Shown here one piece after another: positions 14,682 through 25,000 of a stretch of DNA of 64,000 bases (positions within the stretch are counted from its first letter, which is position 1; each line of letters opens with the position of its first letter). The stretch comes from JACQAP01 sp035275265 (GTDB lineage Bacteria > Pseudomonadota > Gammaproteobacteria > Burkholderiales > JACQAP01), in contig DATENC010000017.1 of NCBI GenBank assembly GCA_035275265.1, positions 62,001 through 126,000 of the forward strand, in the 5' to 3' direction. The translations under genes were made by a program, and so were the position numbers. The notes beneath the pieces are model-generated. The model did not search any database. It saw nothing but the letters and a program-made list of their open reading frames with translations, and was not told where the DNA came from.

Positions 14682-16490
14682 ATGGCAAGAAAATCCGTCA
14701 AGAAGGACCCTACGAAACTCCGCTCCCGCCAGTGGTTCGCCAATCCGAACAATCCCAACATGACGGCGCTGTACCTGGAGCGTTACATGAACTTCGGCCT
14801 GAAGCGCGAGGAGCTGCAGGCCGGTAGACCCATCATCGGCATCGCCCAATCGGGCTCGGACCTGTCTCCCTGTAACCGCCACCACCTGGAACTTGCGCGT
14901 CGCGTGCGCGAAGGGATTCGCGAGGCCGGTGGCATCGCGTTTGAATTTCCAGTGCACCCGATCCAGGAAACCGGCAAGCGCCCCACCGCCGCGCTTGACC
15001 GCAACCTCTGTTACCTCGGGCTGGTGGAGATTCTTTACGGGTATTTCATCGACGGCGTGGTGCTCACCACCGGCTGCGACAAGACGACGCCTGCGCAACT
15101 GATGGCGGCGGCGACCGTGGACATCCCGGCCATCGTGCTGTCCGGTGGGCCGATGCTGAACGGTTGGTTCCGCGGCGAGCGCACCGGCTCGGGCACCATC
15201 GTCTGGAAGGCGCGCGAACTGCTGGCGGCGGGCGAGATTGACGATGAGCAGTTCATCGAACTGATCGCCTCCTCGGCCCCGTCGACGGGCCACTGCAACA
15301 CTATGGGCACGGCATCGACGATGAACTCGCTGGCGGAAGCGTTGGGCATGTCGCTGCCCGGCAGCGCCGCGATTCCGGCGCCGCACAAGGATCGCGCCGT
15401 GAATGCCTACGAAACGGGAAAACGCATCGTCGAGATGGTGTGGGAAGACCTGCGACCTTCGAAGATCATGACCCGCGAGGCGTTCGAGAACGTGATCGTC
15501 GTCAACTCGGCGATCGGCGGCTCGACCAACGCGCCCATTCATTTCAACGGCATCGCACGCCACATCGGCGTCAAGCTCGACAACAACGACTGGGAAAAGA
15601 TCGGTTACGACATCCCGTTGCTAGTGAACCTTCAGCCCGCCGGCGAATACCTGGGCGAGGATTACCATCATGCTGGCGGCGTGCCTGCAGTAGTCAGCGA
15701 ACTGATCAAGGCTGGGAAGATCCGCAAAAGCGCGCTGACCGTCAACGGCAGGACGTTCCATGAGAACTGCAAGAATGCGCAAATCGAAGACGACAAGGTC
15801 ATCTGGCCTTACGAGAGGCCAATGAAAGAGAAAGCAGGGTTCCTGAATCTGAAAGGCAATTTGTTCGACAGCGCAATCATGAAGACCAGCGTGATCTCGG
15901 ATGCGTTCCGCAAGCGCTACCTGTCCAATCCGGAGGATCAGAATGCATGGGAAGGGCGCGCCATCGTGTTCGACGGACCGGAGGACTACCACCATCGCAT
16001 CGACGACCCCAAGCTCAAGATCGACGACGACTGCATGCTGTTCGTGCGCGGCACCGGCCCGGTTGGCTATCCCGGCGCAGCCGAAGTGGTGAACATGCAG
16101 CCTCCCGCGGAACTGATCAAACACGGCGTGACGGAACTGCCGTGCATTGGCGACGGACGGCAATCGGGCACGTCGGGATCTCCTTCGATCCTGAACGCAT
16201 CACCCGAAGCGGCGACCGGCGGCGGCCTCGCAATCCTGAAGACCGGCGACCGGATTCGCATCGATCTCAATAAGCGCACCGCAAATATCCTGATCAGCAA
16301 GGCGGAGTACGAAAGGCGCAAGAAGTCGCTGGCGAAGCAGGGCGGATTCAAAATGCCCGGCAGCCAGACGCCCTGGCAGGAAATCCAGCGCGGTATGGTG
16401 GACGAGCTTTCGCACGGCATGGTACTCAAGCCAGCGGTCAAGTATCAGCGGATTTCGACGAGCAAGGGAGTGCCGAGAGACAATCACTAG
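14682..16490 (+). CDS. IlvD/Edd family dehydratase (probably sugar-acid dehydratase)
   Basis: 602 residues, Fe-S dehydratase family. Cluster cysteines are visible at Cys64 (SDLSPCNRHH), Cys132 (TTGCDKTTPAQ) and Cys205 (STGHCNTMGTAST). The N-terminal SRQWFANPNNPNMTALYLER and the ~600-residue length resemble pentonate/aldonate dehydratases rather than housekeeping dihydroxy-acid dehydratase (~560). It would dehydrate an aldonic acid to a 2-keto-3-deoxy acid. The start follows AAGAGGAGAG. The gene stands alone; other sugar-acid genes lie 11 kb downstream. Confidence 0.85.
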   Translation: MARKSVKKDPTKLRSRQWFANPNNPNMTALYLERYMNFGLKREELQAGRPIIGIAQSGSDLSPCNRHHLELARRVREGIREAGGIAFEFPVHPIQETGKRPTAALDRNLCYLGLVEILYGYFIDGVVLTTGCDKTTPAQLMAAATVDIPAIVLSGGPMLNGWFRGERTGSGTIVWKARELLAAGEIDDEQFIELIASSAPSTGHCNTMGTASTMNSLAEALGMSLPGSAAIPAPHKDRAVNAYETGKRIVEMVWEDLRPSKIMTREAFENVIVVNSAIGGSTNAPIHFNGIARHIGVKLDNNDWEKIGYDIPLLVNLQPAGEYLGEDYHHAGGVPAVVSELIKAGKIRKSALTVNGRTFHENCKNAQIEDDKVIWPYERPMKEKAGFLNLKGNLFDSAIMKTSVISDAFRKRYLSNPEDQNAWEGRAIVFDGPEDYHHRIDDPKLKIDDDCMLFVRGTGPVGYPGAAEVVNMQPPAELIKHGVTELPCIGDGRQSGTSGSPSILNASPEAATGGGLAILKTGDRIRIDLNKRTANILISKAEYERRKKSLAKQGGFKMPGSQTPWQEIQRGMVDELSHGMVLKPAVKYQRISTSKGVPRDNH

Positions 16491-16495
16491 CGTTA

Positions 16496-16530
16496 GGGAC
16501 GAGGGACGAGGGAAGAGGGACGAGGACGGG
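16496..16530. repeat. Degenerate GGGACGA tandem repeat
   Basis: About four to five copies of the heptamer GGGACGA with single changes (GGGAAGA), starting 6 bases after the dehydratase stop. It is followed at 16534-16548 by a CCGGCC-GAT-GGCCGG hairpin. It resembles the reverse complement of the pyrimidine-rich short repeat at 13553. Confidence 0.55.
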
Positions 16531-16580
16531 CAACCGGCCGATGGCCGGCCATAGACGCACCAAACATGAGGAGGAACATC

Positions 16581-17081
16581 GTGAGGACAGCGACCGTATT
16601 GCATGCTGTTATTGTCGTGGGATGCGTGGCCTTCGGTGCCGGCTTCGGCGCGCGCGCCCAAGATGTTCCGCAGCAAATGCGCCTTGCGCCCGGCGACATC
16701 GAGTTTCCAGCACCTGCCGGCGGGCAGACCGGCACGTCGGGCGTCGGCGCGCTGCAGGTGAAAGTATTGTCGGGAGATCCGAAGAAACCTGGCTTGTACA
16801 CCTTGATAGTCAAGGCGGGACCGAACATCACCATCAAGCCCCATGCTCATCCTGATAATCGCGTGTCGGTGGTGGTCGCGGGCACATTCTATTTTGCGTA
16901 CGGCGACGAGTTCGACGAGAGCAGACTGAAAGCGCTGCCGGCCGGCAGCTTCTATACCGAACCGCCGAATGGCAACCACTTCGCTATGACGAAGGGTGAC
17001 GGGGTAACGCTGTACATAACGGGAACCGGACCAACGGGAACGGTCTACGTGAACCCTGCGGACGATCCCACCAGGAGATGA
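16581..17081 (+). CDS. Exported cupin-domain protein
   Basis: About 166 residues with a signal peptide (TATVLHAVIVVGCVAFGAG... cleaved after ARAQ). A single small beta-barrel cupin follows; IKPHAHPDNRVSVVVAGTFY gives the HxH...Gly core and EPPNGNHFAMTKGD supplies a further His. The GTG at 16581 has a strong AGGAGG 6 bases upstream; an ATG at 16566 overlaps that site and is less likely. It is predicted periplasmic. Its substrate is unknown. Confidence 0.75.
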   Translation: MRTATVLHAVIVVGCVAFGAGFGARAQDVPQQMRLAPGDIEFPAPAGGQTGTSGVGALQVKVLSGDPKKPGLYTLIVKAGPNITIKPHAHPDNRVSVVVAGTFYFAYGDEFDESRLKALPAGSFYTEPPNGNHFAMTKGDGVTLYITGTGPTGTVYVNPADDPTRR

Positions 17082-17235
17082 GGTTGCATCCAGGCATGAT
17101 AACGTTGGATCTTGACGGCTGGTCGACTGAACAGCTACCGAGGCCTCATAGGGCCTCGCGCTGAGGAGCCCCGTTTCGCAGCGGCGGCGGCACCTCCTGG
17201 ATCGACGCTGCGCCATATCGGGAGGAGATACGACA

Positions 17236-17826
17236 ATGAAGACAACGTCTCTATTAGCGGCTCTGGGTTGCACTCTGTTCTTGACCACTGCAGCCGCCGA
17301 CGAGGTGCCCGGGTTCCGTGGCAGCGACCATATCGGGGTTACCGTCCCCGATCTGGATCAAGCGGTGAAGTTTTTTGTCGAGGTCATGGGGTGCGAGGCC
17401 TTCTTCAAGATGGGGCCGTTCAAGGCCGATGACGATTGGATGGCTGTGCATCTGGGCGTGCATCCGCGAGCCCAGATCCCGCAGATGCAGTTGGTTCGCT
17501 GCGGCTACGGCACCAATCTGGAGCTGCTGCAATACCAAACGCCTGACCAGAATACGACGATCCCCAAGAACAGCGACCTGGGCGGGTATCACGTCGCGTT
17601 CTACGTGGACGATATGGACCGCGCCGTGAACTACCTCAAGAGCAAAGGTCTGAAGTTTCTCGGCGAGCCCACGGTGATGACGTCGGGGCCGAGCGCAGGT
17701 GAAACCTGGGGCTACTTTCTGTCGCCCTGGGGCATGAACCTGGAGCTGGTCAGCTATCCCTCGGGCAAGGCATACGAAAAGCAATACAAGACCAAGCTGT
17801 GGAGTGCCAAAAACCCCGGCAAGTGA
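17236..17826 (+). CDS. Exported VOC-family (glyoxalase/dioxygenase-fold) protein
   Basis: 196 residues with an N-terminal signal peptide (SLLAALGCTLFLTTAAADE) and one vicinal-oxygen-chelate unit. It contains SDHIGVTVPDLDQAVKFF, LELLQYQTP, GGYHVAFYVDDMDRAVNYL and FLSPWGMNLELVSYP, with His/Glu residues at the metal-ligand positions. VOC proteins are usually cytosolic, so export is unusual. GGAGGAG lies 7 bases before the ATG. It is followed by the HupE-like gene and could share its transcript. Confidence 0.8.
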   Translation: MKTTSLLAALGCTLFLTTAAADEVPGFRGSDHIGVTVPDLDQAVKFFVEVMGCEAFFKMGPFKADDDWMAVHLGVHPRAQIPQMQLVRCGYGTNLELLQYQTPDQNTTIPKNSDLGGYHVAFYVDDMDRAVNYLKSKGLKFLGEPTVMTSGPSAGETWGYFLSPWGMNLELVSYPSGKAYEKQYKTKLWSAKNPGK

Positions 17827-17857
17827 CGGACCGAAACGCGCTGCGACGCAACGTCGT

Positions 17858-19120
17858 GTGAGCGCAGGCCGCCGGGCGGCGTGGGCCTTAGCGTTGCTCT
17901 TTCTCGGAGTGGGCGCGACGGCCCGCGCTCATATTCCATCCGGCTACGACTTGCGTGCCGTGCATTTCGTGCGCATGCCTGATGGACTGCACGGCTACTA
18001 CCGGCTCACGCTGCCGCTAGTGGTGGCTGGTCACCTCGGGGCCAAGCGCCCCGACGGTAACTACGAGCCCGCACCTTTTACCGTCCTGCGCATAGAGAGT
18101 CGCCACGGATTTTACTATCCCGATGCGCCGCGCATCCGCGCCGAGCCGCTGGCACTGGGCCAGTTGATCGCCGAGGGTCACCGCCTCGAGGTGGACGCGA
18201 CGGTACGAGAAGCGCAAGTCTTGTCGGTGCGGGCTTATCCCAGGGGATCGGTGCCGCCGTTTAACACGCTCGAGCAGGCGCAAACGGCGACTGCCCCCGG
18301 ACCCGGCTACCCCACCGATGCGCCCGAAGTGGACGCGGCCTACGTGGTGGTGGATGCGCATTTGCTGTATCCGACGGCGGGAAATGTCACGGTGTTCCGG
18401 TTGAGCAGCACACTCGACAACCGAGTCCTTGGTCAGCCCGACGTGCAGAATCTGTTTGTCGATCATAAGGACCAGCGCAGCGTCGTGTATCGGGCGAGTG
18501 GTCTGCTGCGCGAACCGCTTACGCTCAACCCTTCGGCGTGGAATGCTGCGGTAACGTTCACCTTGGCAGGTATGGCACATATCGCCGGCGGCGCCGACCA
18601 TCTGTTGTTCGTTCTGTGTCTTGCGCTGGGCGCGTCGACACTGGTCGCGCTTGCGTGGCGGGTGACGGGATTCACGCTCGGACACTGCGTCACGCTCGTG
18701 ATTGGTTTCTTCGGCTATGTGCCGCGGGCGGCGTGGTTCATTCCAGCGGTAGAGACTGCTGTAGCCGGCTCCATCGTGCTTGCCGCGGTCGCCGTGCTGC
18801 GCACTACGAGCCGGGCACCGATGGTGGCATTGACAGCCGGGGTGGGGCTAGTGCATGGCTTAGGGTTCTCTTTTGCGTTGCGCGAGATGCTCCAACTCGA
18901 CGGACCGCATGTTGTGGTCAGCTTGGCCGCGTTCAATCTCGGCGTGGAGGTGGGTCAGATCGGGTTCGCGGCCGCGGTCTGGGTAATGCTGACCTGGATG
19001 GGGAATCACGCGGCGCGCTGGCGGGATCCGGTGCGCGTATCGATCGCATGCTGCTGCATCGCGATCGCTGCGTTGTGGATCATCGATCGCGGCAAATCGA
19101 TTTTCATTGCCACGACGTGA
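17858..19120 (+). CDS. HupE/UreJ-family membrane protein with large periplasmic N-terminal domain
   Basis: About 420 residues from a GTG (an in-frame GTG at 17804 would overlap the VOC gene). It has a signal/anchor helix ending at ATARAHIPSG, a ~210-residue extracytoplasmic domain, then about six transmembrane helices. The C-terminal HupE/UreJ signature is HIAGGADHLLFVLCLALG, GFTLGHCVTL and GLVHGLGFSFALRE. Smaller HupE/UreJ proteins take up nickel. The two-domain form is common but uncharacterised, so metal transport is an inference. It may be co-transcribed with the exported VOC protein. Confidence 0.83.
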   Translation: MSAGRRAAWALALLFLGVGATARAHIPSGYDLRAVHFVRMPDGLHGYYRLTLPLVVAGHLGAKRPDGNYEPAPFTVLRIESRHGFYYPDAPRIRAEPLALGQLIAEGHRLEVDATVREAQVLSVRAYPRGSVPPFNTLEQAQTATAPGPGYPTDAPEVDAAYVVVDAHLLYPTAGNVTVFRLSSTLDNRVLGQPDVQNLFVDHKDQRSVVYRASGLLREPLTLNPSAWNAAVTFTLAGMAHIAGGADHLLFVLCLALGASTLVALAWRVTGFTLGHCVTLVIGFFGYVPRAAWFIPAVETAVAGSIVLAAVAVLRTTSRAPMVALTAGVGLVHGLGFSFALREMLQLDGPHVVVSLAAFNLGVEVGQIGFAAAVWVMLTWMGNHAARWRDPVRVSIACCCIAIAALWIIDRGKSIFIATT

Positions 19121-19337
19121 CAGCCGGTGCGTCGGAGGGGGAATACGGGGCCAGGCTTCATAAGCCAGTTCTCACGCGCACGACGCGATTTCTGCATGCG
19201 CGGCTTTTTGGTAAGCAAGGAACGGCTTGACAATCCTGCGTGCTATGGCATCGATCGACCGCGGCAGCTGGTGAGTGCGCTAAGATCCTATTTGGTCTCC
19301 CCAATAATTACTGCATTCCTACTCAGAACCAGAAGCT

Positions 19338-19709
19338 ATGGCCGGTAGCTTTCGGGCCCTCATCGTCGATGATGATCCCGACCTGCTCGCGCTAATTCGA
19401 CTTACTTTGGAGTACATGGCGGGTTGGCAGATCTTCAGCGCCTCGTCGGCCGCGGAGGGGCTGGAGATCGCGCGCGACCGGGTCCCGGATGTGGTCCTGG
19501 TGGATCTCACGATGCCGGAGATAGACGGCTACGAATTCGGTCGCCGACTCAGGTTGGACCCGGCGACTGCCGGCGTGCCCCTGGTGCTGCTCACGGCGCA
19601 CACCGAACTCGACAAGGTCAGGCTCGCCGACGCGGGAGTGGCCGGCGTACTTTTCAAGCCGTTCCAGCCTGAAACACTAGCCCAACAAGTGCGGGAGTTC
19701 TGCCGTTGA
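19338..19709 (+). CDS. Single-domain response regulator (CheY-like)
   Basis: 123 residues, receiver domain only. The acidic triplet is in LIVDDDPDLL, the phospho-acceptor Asp in VVLVDLTMPEIDGYEF, Thr in VLLTAHTEL, and Lys in VLFKPFQPE. Its stop overlaps the next gene's TTG start by 4 bases, so it is made together with the Hpt-containing kinase and probably exchanges phosphate with it. It has no output domain. Confidence 0.9.
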   Translation: MAGSFRALIVDDDPDLLALIRLTLEYMAGWQIFSASSAAEGLEIARDRVPDVVLVDLTMPEIDGYEFGRRLRLDPATAGVPLVLLTAHTELDKVRLADAGVAGVLFKPFQPETLAQQVREFCR

Positions 19710-21649
19710 CAGGATCCGATTCTCTGGCAGAAATTCGCACCCAGTTCGCTATGGGATTGGACGGGCGCCTCGAGGCCATGCGATTGTCGCTGTCCCGGCT
19801 TGAACTCGCCTTCCGTGTGGAGGACGCAGATTCGCTGTCCCGTACTGCTCACTCCCTCGTTGGCACGGCGGCAAGCTTCGGGGCGGAGGCGCTGGCGGAC
19901 GCGGCGCGTGAAATGGAGAAACTGGCTCTCGGGTTCAGCGCCAGGAAAAACTGCGGTGCTAAAGAACTGACGGGTGCTACCACAGTGCTCACCAGGATCG
20001 AGAAGGCCGCGCGTAAATATCAGGAAGCGACACTCTCTGACGATACGGGCTCCGTCGCAACGCGCATGGCCGTGGTCGGCGAGCTTACCCTGCTCATCAA
20101 CGAGAGTTTTGATCTCCAGGAAATCTTTCGGAGCGCGATCCTCAAAGTGCGCCGCGTTCTCGATTTCCGGCGGGCGAGCGTCGTTCTTACCGACGAAGCC
20201 TTCCAGCACTACTACCTTCACACGCTGTACGACAGCCTGCGTGGCGGATTCCTGGCGAAGAAGGCGGTTTTTTCCATCGAACAGGGCCTGACGGGCGAGG
20301 CAATTCGCACCGGACGGCCGATCCGCGTGGACTCTCTGCCGGGTACGGAGGGCATCCTCTCGCGGGCAGGCCGGCGCGTGTCCGCGATGATCGTCCCTCT
20401 CCGCGTAAACGGGCAGGTAATCGGCGCGCTGAACTTCGGTCATGAGAATACGGGAAAATACACGGCTGAAGACCTCGAATGGGCGGTTGTGATCAGTCGG
20501 CAGATCGAAACCGCCCTCTACTATTCGAAACTCCTGAGCACGATTGCGCAGCAGCGCGAGGATCTGGCCCGGCAGCATGCCGCCGTCCAGAGGCAGGAAC
20601 ATCAGCTCGAGGCGCTCATCGATGCAAGTGATGCCGCAATCATGCTCGTGGGACGCGACCGGACGATCGCCTACGCGAACGCCATGATGGCCCGGCTCGC
20701 CGGAATCCCGCGGGAAGCTGCGGTAGGCGCGACGCTGGAGCGGATCCACCAGCTCCTGGGCGGGTCGTTCGCTGACCGGGCCGCGCTCGCGCCTCAGGAG
20801 AACGCCATCTTTTCGGATCAGCCCCTGAATGACCAGGTGGAGATTGCTTTCCCGAGTCCCGCGGTCTACAAAAGGGTGGTCGCACGCGTGCGCGATGTGG
20901 ACGAGTCTCTGATCGGCCATATCGTGCAATACCGCGACGTGACACGCGAGGTAGAGGCAGACCGCATGAAATCCGAGTTCGTATCAGTCGTGAGTCATGA
21001 GCTGCGAACCCCGATGACCTCCATGAAGACGGCGTTGTCGTTGCTGCTGGCGGGTGCAGGCGGCTCACTGGAGGCCCGGGCCAGGGAGTTGCTCGGGACC
21101 TGCGTCCGCAATATCGACCGCCTCACTCGGCTCGCCGGCGATCTCCTCGACCTCTCCCGCATGAAGGCGGGGCGGATGGAACTTCATCCCGAACCGGTTT
21201 CGCTCGAGCAAGCGGTGGAGTTCGGAGTAGAGACGGTGCGCGCATTTGCCGCCGACCAAGCCGTGAAGATCGAGTTACGACCGCCTCCAGAACCAGTTTG
21301 GGTTCTGGGTACGCAAGATCGGCTAGTACAGGTGATCGTGAACCTGCTGTCCAATGCGATCAAGTTCTCGTCGCGAGGAACACAGGTGACAATACGATGG
21401 TGGCGGGAGGACGACTGGGTGATTGCCGAAGTAGCGGACAAGGGACCTGGTATCCCCGCAGACAAGTTGCGAACGATCTTTGAACCTTTCCTGCAGCTCG
21501 ACAGCTCGACAGCGCGGGCTTACGGGGGCGCCGGGCTGGGCTTGACGATCAGCCAGGACATCGTTCAGGCACTCGGGGGTCAGTTGTGGGCCGAGAGTGA
21601 GATAGGCAAGGGTTCACGTTTCTTCTTTCGCCTCGCCGTTCCAACCTAG
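19706..21649 (+). CDS. Histidine kinase with Hpt-GAF-PAS-HisKA-HATPase architecture
   Basis: 647 residues, no membrane segments. An N-terminal Hpt domain (phospho-His49 in SRTAHSLVGTA) is followed by GAF (~120-270), a PAS-like domain (~305-410), HisKA (His431 in SVVSHELRTPM) and HATPase_c with NLLSNAIKFSS, DKGPGIP and GGAGLGLTIS. Having Hpt at the N-terminus of a classical kinase, with the matching CheY-like receiver encoded in front and overlapping, suggests an internal phosphorelay. The TTG start at 19706 follows the TTGA overlap; an ATG at 19751 would truncate the Hpt helix. Confidence 0.88.
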   Translation: MTGSDSLAEIRTQFAMGLDGRLEAMRLSLSRLELAFRVEDADSLSRTAHSLVGTAASFGAEALADAAREMEKLALGFSARKNCGAKELTGATTVLTRIEKAARKYQEATLSDDTGSVATRMAVVGELTLLINESFDLQEIFRSAILKVRRVLDFRRASVVLTDEAFQHYYLHTLYDSLRGGFLAKKAVFSIEQGLTGEAIRTGRPIRVDSLPGTEGILSRAGRRVSAMIVPLRVNGQVIGALNFGHENTGKYTAEDLEWAVVISRQIETALYYSKLLSTIAQQREDLARQHAAVQRQEHQLEALIDASDAAIMLVGRDRTIAYANAMMARLAGIPREAAVGATLERIHQLLGGSFADRAALAPQENAIFSDQPLNDQVEIAFPSPAVYKRVVARVRDVDESLIGHIVQYRDVTREVEADRMKSEFVSVVSHELRTPMTSMKTALSLLLAGAGGSLEARARELLGTCVRNIDRLTRLAGDLLDLSRMKAGRMELHPEPVSLEQAVEFGVETVRAFAADQAVKIELRPPPEPVWVLGTQDRLVQVIVNLLSNAIKFSSRGTQVTIRWWREDDWVIAEVADKGPGIPADKLRTIFEPFLQLDSSTARAYGGAGLGLTISQDIVQALGGQLWAESEIGKGSRFFFRLAVPT

Positions 21650-22012
21650 GCGGCAGTGCCAAGTCCGTGACGGGTGGGATCGGCGCAACCGCGTGCAATT
21701 CTGACTGCTATATCCGTACTCCGGGAACACCCCTCTAGCTGGATTGATCTGACCGTTGAATTTCGCCTTGTGAATTCCTTTGCCAGCCGATTGAGTTCGC
21801 CGGGTTTTCCATGAACATGAAGCGATTGCCGGCCTTCGGTTTCCTAGAGTAGTCAAGTCTGAAGACTCCGATTTACGAGCCGGCAAGATGCCATTGCAAA
21901 ACGGATCGGCAGACATCATTAAACGTGAACGGAAGAAGAGGCGAAACTCGGCTACGCTCCCATCGAAGGCCAAGTTCCCGCATAATTCGGTGGATAGTTA
22001 AACGAGCCACAT
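21650..22012. other. 363-base intergenic region, nothing recognised
   Basis: No convincing gene, RNA, repeat or terminator is visible between the kinase and the DUF1631 gene. Short frames on both strands have no protein-like composition. A promoter for the DUF1631 gene is expected in its right half, but no clear hexamer pair could be assigned. Confidence 0.5.
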
Positions 22013-25000
22013 ATGACCGATCCGAATCCACCCGTTACGACGAAGCAGGCTATGCCGTTCGACAACCTTCTGGCGCAATGTCGCGACCTGGTTTGCGAGC
22101 GTCTGGCTCAGGCGTTGGAAGGCATGCTGGACAAAGTGGACGAGACGCTTTCAGCTTTAGCCAATGAATCCCAGGATCGTGACGTGCGAAAGCTCTATCT
22201 GGAGAGCAAAGACAAGGCGGTTGCGCAACGGAAACCGATCGCGGAACTCTTCGGAGCGCAGTATCTCAAGGAGTTCCAGGTACGCAGCAACCGGGCGAAA
22301 AAAACAGCGCAAAGTTTCTCGGAATTTGATTCGTCCTCACTCGAACTCGATCTGGTAGGCGAAGACGATCTGAACGAAACGCTCAAGGTCAACGACATGG
22401 CAACCAAACTGCGTCGGTACTGCGACGAGGAACTCGGTGCCCTCGACCAACGAGTTGGTGTGCTGCTCGGTGACGCCAACCTGGAGGCCGAAGATAATCC
22501 CTTTAGTCCGCAGGCGATCTGCGATGCATTCAAACATACCTGCCGCAGCATTGTTTCAAACGTCAAGGTACGGATGGTCTTCCTCAAGCTGTTCGACGAC
22601 CATGTGCTCGACGACATTCGCCCCATCTACAAGGCGGTGAATGCATTGTTGGTGCAAAATTCTATCCTGCCCAAAATACGGTTCGCCGTCGCACGCGGCA
22701 AAGAGGGCAGCAAGGTGCCCCCGGTTGCCGCCCAGGCGGGCGAGGCGCCGGCAGCGCCCGCGACTCCTGCCGCTCCTGCTGCCAGCAGCGTCTCTAGTGA
22801 CGGGCCGAATTTTTTCTCGGTCCTGCAAGACCTGATCGCGAGCAACGTCAAGGCGATGACTCAACCGGTCGCCGCTGGGACAACCGGCGCGCCCCCACAA
22901 GGCGTGGCTGCCATGCCAGGGTTTCCACTCCTTCCGGGCACGCCCGGTGTGGGCGCGGCGGACGGGGGCCCAATGGTAGTGCTCCAAGGCGCGGAACTGA
23001 CGAATTTTCTCACGCGCATCCAACACGGTGACGTCACGACGGTGGCTGACGGTGGTTCGCCACTGTTAGCCTCCGGCGGCGAGCCTGGCACGACGAATGT
23101 CCTTCGCGAACTGAAGGCTACCAGTGTAGGTAGCGGCATGAATCAGTTGGACAGCATGACGCTGGATATCGTCGCCATGCTCTTCGATCAACTTTTCGAT
23201 GATCCCAAGATTCCCATTTCCGTGAAAGGGCTCATCGGCAGGATGCAGATCCCGATGCTTAAGGTAGCGATCGCGGATAAGGCGTTCTTCTCCAAGAAAA
23301 GCCATCCCGCCCGACGGCTGCTCGATACGCTGGGCGAGATCTCTTCGCGTTTGCCGAGCGACTTTAACGCCTCCAATCCGCTGTTTGGGCGCCTGGAGGG
23401 CATCATTCAGGAACTGATGAATAACTTTCAGGACAACATGGAGATCTTCGACGTCGTGCGCGAGCAGGTGGCAATTCTCCTCGAGGAAGAGGATCGGCGC
23501 GTCGAGGAGGAGACAAGGTCCGCCGCAAAGCGAATCGAACAAAATGAAAGGCTCGCCGCCTCCAAGACCATGGCAGAGTTTGAGGTCAAGGCACGCGTCG
23601 AGGCTGGTAATTTGCCCCGTCCGGTGATCGCATTTCTTGTCCATCAATGGGTCAAGCCGCTGCTGATCGTCCATGTCAGGCGTGGCCAACACAGCGATGC
23701 CTGGAAGAATTCGCTCGCTACCATGGATTTGCTCATCTGGAGCGTCGAACCCAAACATACGTCTGAGGAGCGAAGCAAGCTTTCCACGGCCGTGCCGGAA
23801 TTGCTTAGGCGTCTGACTGCCGGACTAAAGATCGCTGGTGTTGAAGACGCCATCCGCGAGGGTTTTTTCTCCGAACTGAAAGATCTGCATACTGACGCGA
23901 TGAGCGTGGATAGGGGAGGTGAAATCGCTGCGATGCCTCACGCCGGCGCCGAAAAACCCTCTGGGGATCCCGAGGCCGCGCTGGCCACAATAGAGGATGC
24001 AGCGCCGGCGACAATAGTCGATGTAGTGCCGTTCACAATACCGGACATCGCGCCCCCTACGAGACCCGATACAGCGCCGGCCACAACCTCCGATGCGGTG
24101 CCGGCCGCAAAAGCCGATGCTGCACCGGCTATGACAATACCCACGGTCGCACCGACCGCAAGACCCGATGCCGCAGCGCCCACGACAAAACCTGCTGCCC
24201 CGCCCACAAAAGCCGATGCCGCGCCCACAAAAGCCGATGCCGCGCCGGCCACGACAATACCCGCGGTAGCACCGACCGCAAGACCCGATGCCGCACCAGC
24301 CACCATAAAGCCCGCTGCGCCGCCCACAAAATCCGATGCCGCACCGGCCACGACAAGGCCCACGGTCGCACCGACCGCAAAACCCGATGCCGCGTCGGCC
24401 ACCGCAAAGCCCGCTGCGCCGCCCACAAGACCCGATGCCGCAGCGCCTACGACAAAACCTGCTGCCCCGCCCACAAAACCCACTGGCGCACCGGCCACGA
24501 CAATGCCCACGGTCGCACCGACCGCAAAACCCGATGCCGCAGCGCCCACGACAAGACCTGCTGCCCCGCCCACAAGACCCACTGGCGCACCGACCACCAC
24601 AAAACCCGCTGCCCCGCCCACAAAACCCACTGCCGCACCGGCTACCACAAAGTCCGCTGCGCTCCCCACAAGACCCGATGCGGCAGCGCCCCCGACTAAA
24701 CCTGCTGTCGCGCCGGCCAGACAACCGCTTCCAGAGCGCAAGCAAACCGTTCAGCCGATTGCCAGAACGGGAGGCAAGGCGCCCGCCCGGGTCGAAGCGC
24801 AAGAGGCGGATTCCGATTCGTTGGACTTTACCAAGATCATCACCATCAAGAACCCGTTTGGTGCTGGCCAGGTCCACGTCGAAGAATTGGAGTCCGCGGA
24901 CGTGAACGCCGCTGGCACACCTCGCGCCAAGGGCGAGGTGAACGACGTTGAATTCATCAACAAACTCAATGAAGGAACCTGGGTGGAATTTCGCGAGAAA

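Noticed and set aside
16200..17288. 362-codon minus-strand frame across the cupin gene
   Set aside because: It spans the heptamer repeat and the antisense of two well-supported genes.
19529..20929. 466-codon minus-strand frame opposite the Hpt kinase
   Set aside because: The plus strand encodes Hpt, GAF, PAS and kinase motifs; the antisense product has no recognisable domain.
21614..21973. 119-codon minus-strand frame in the 363-base gap before DUF1631
   Set aside because: Composition is random-looking, no ribosome site and no recognised similarity; kept only as an empty gap.
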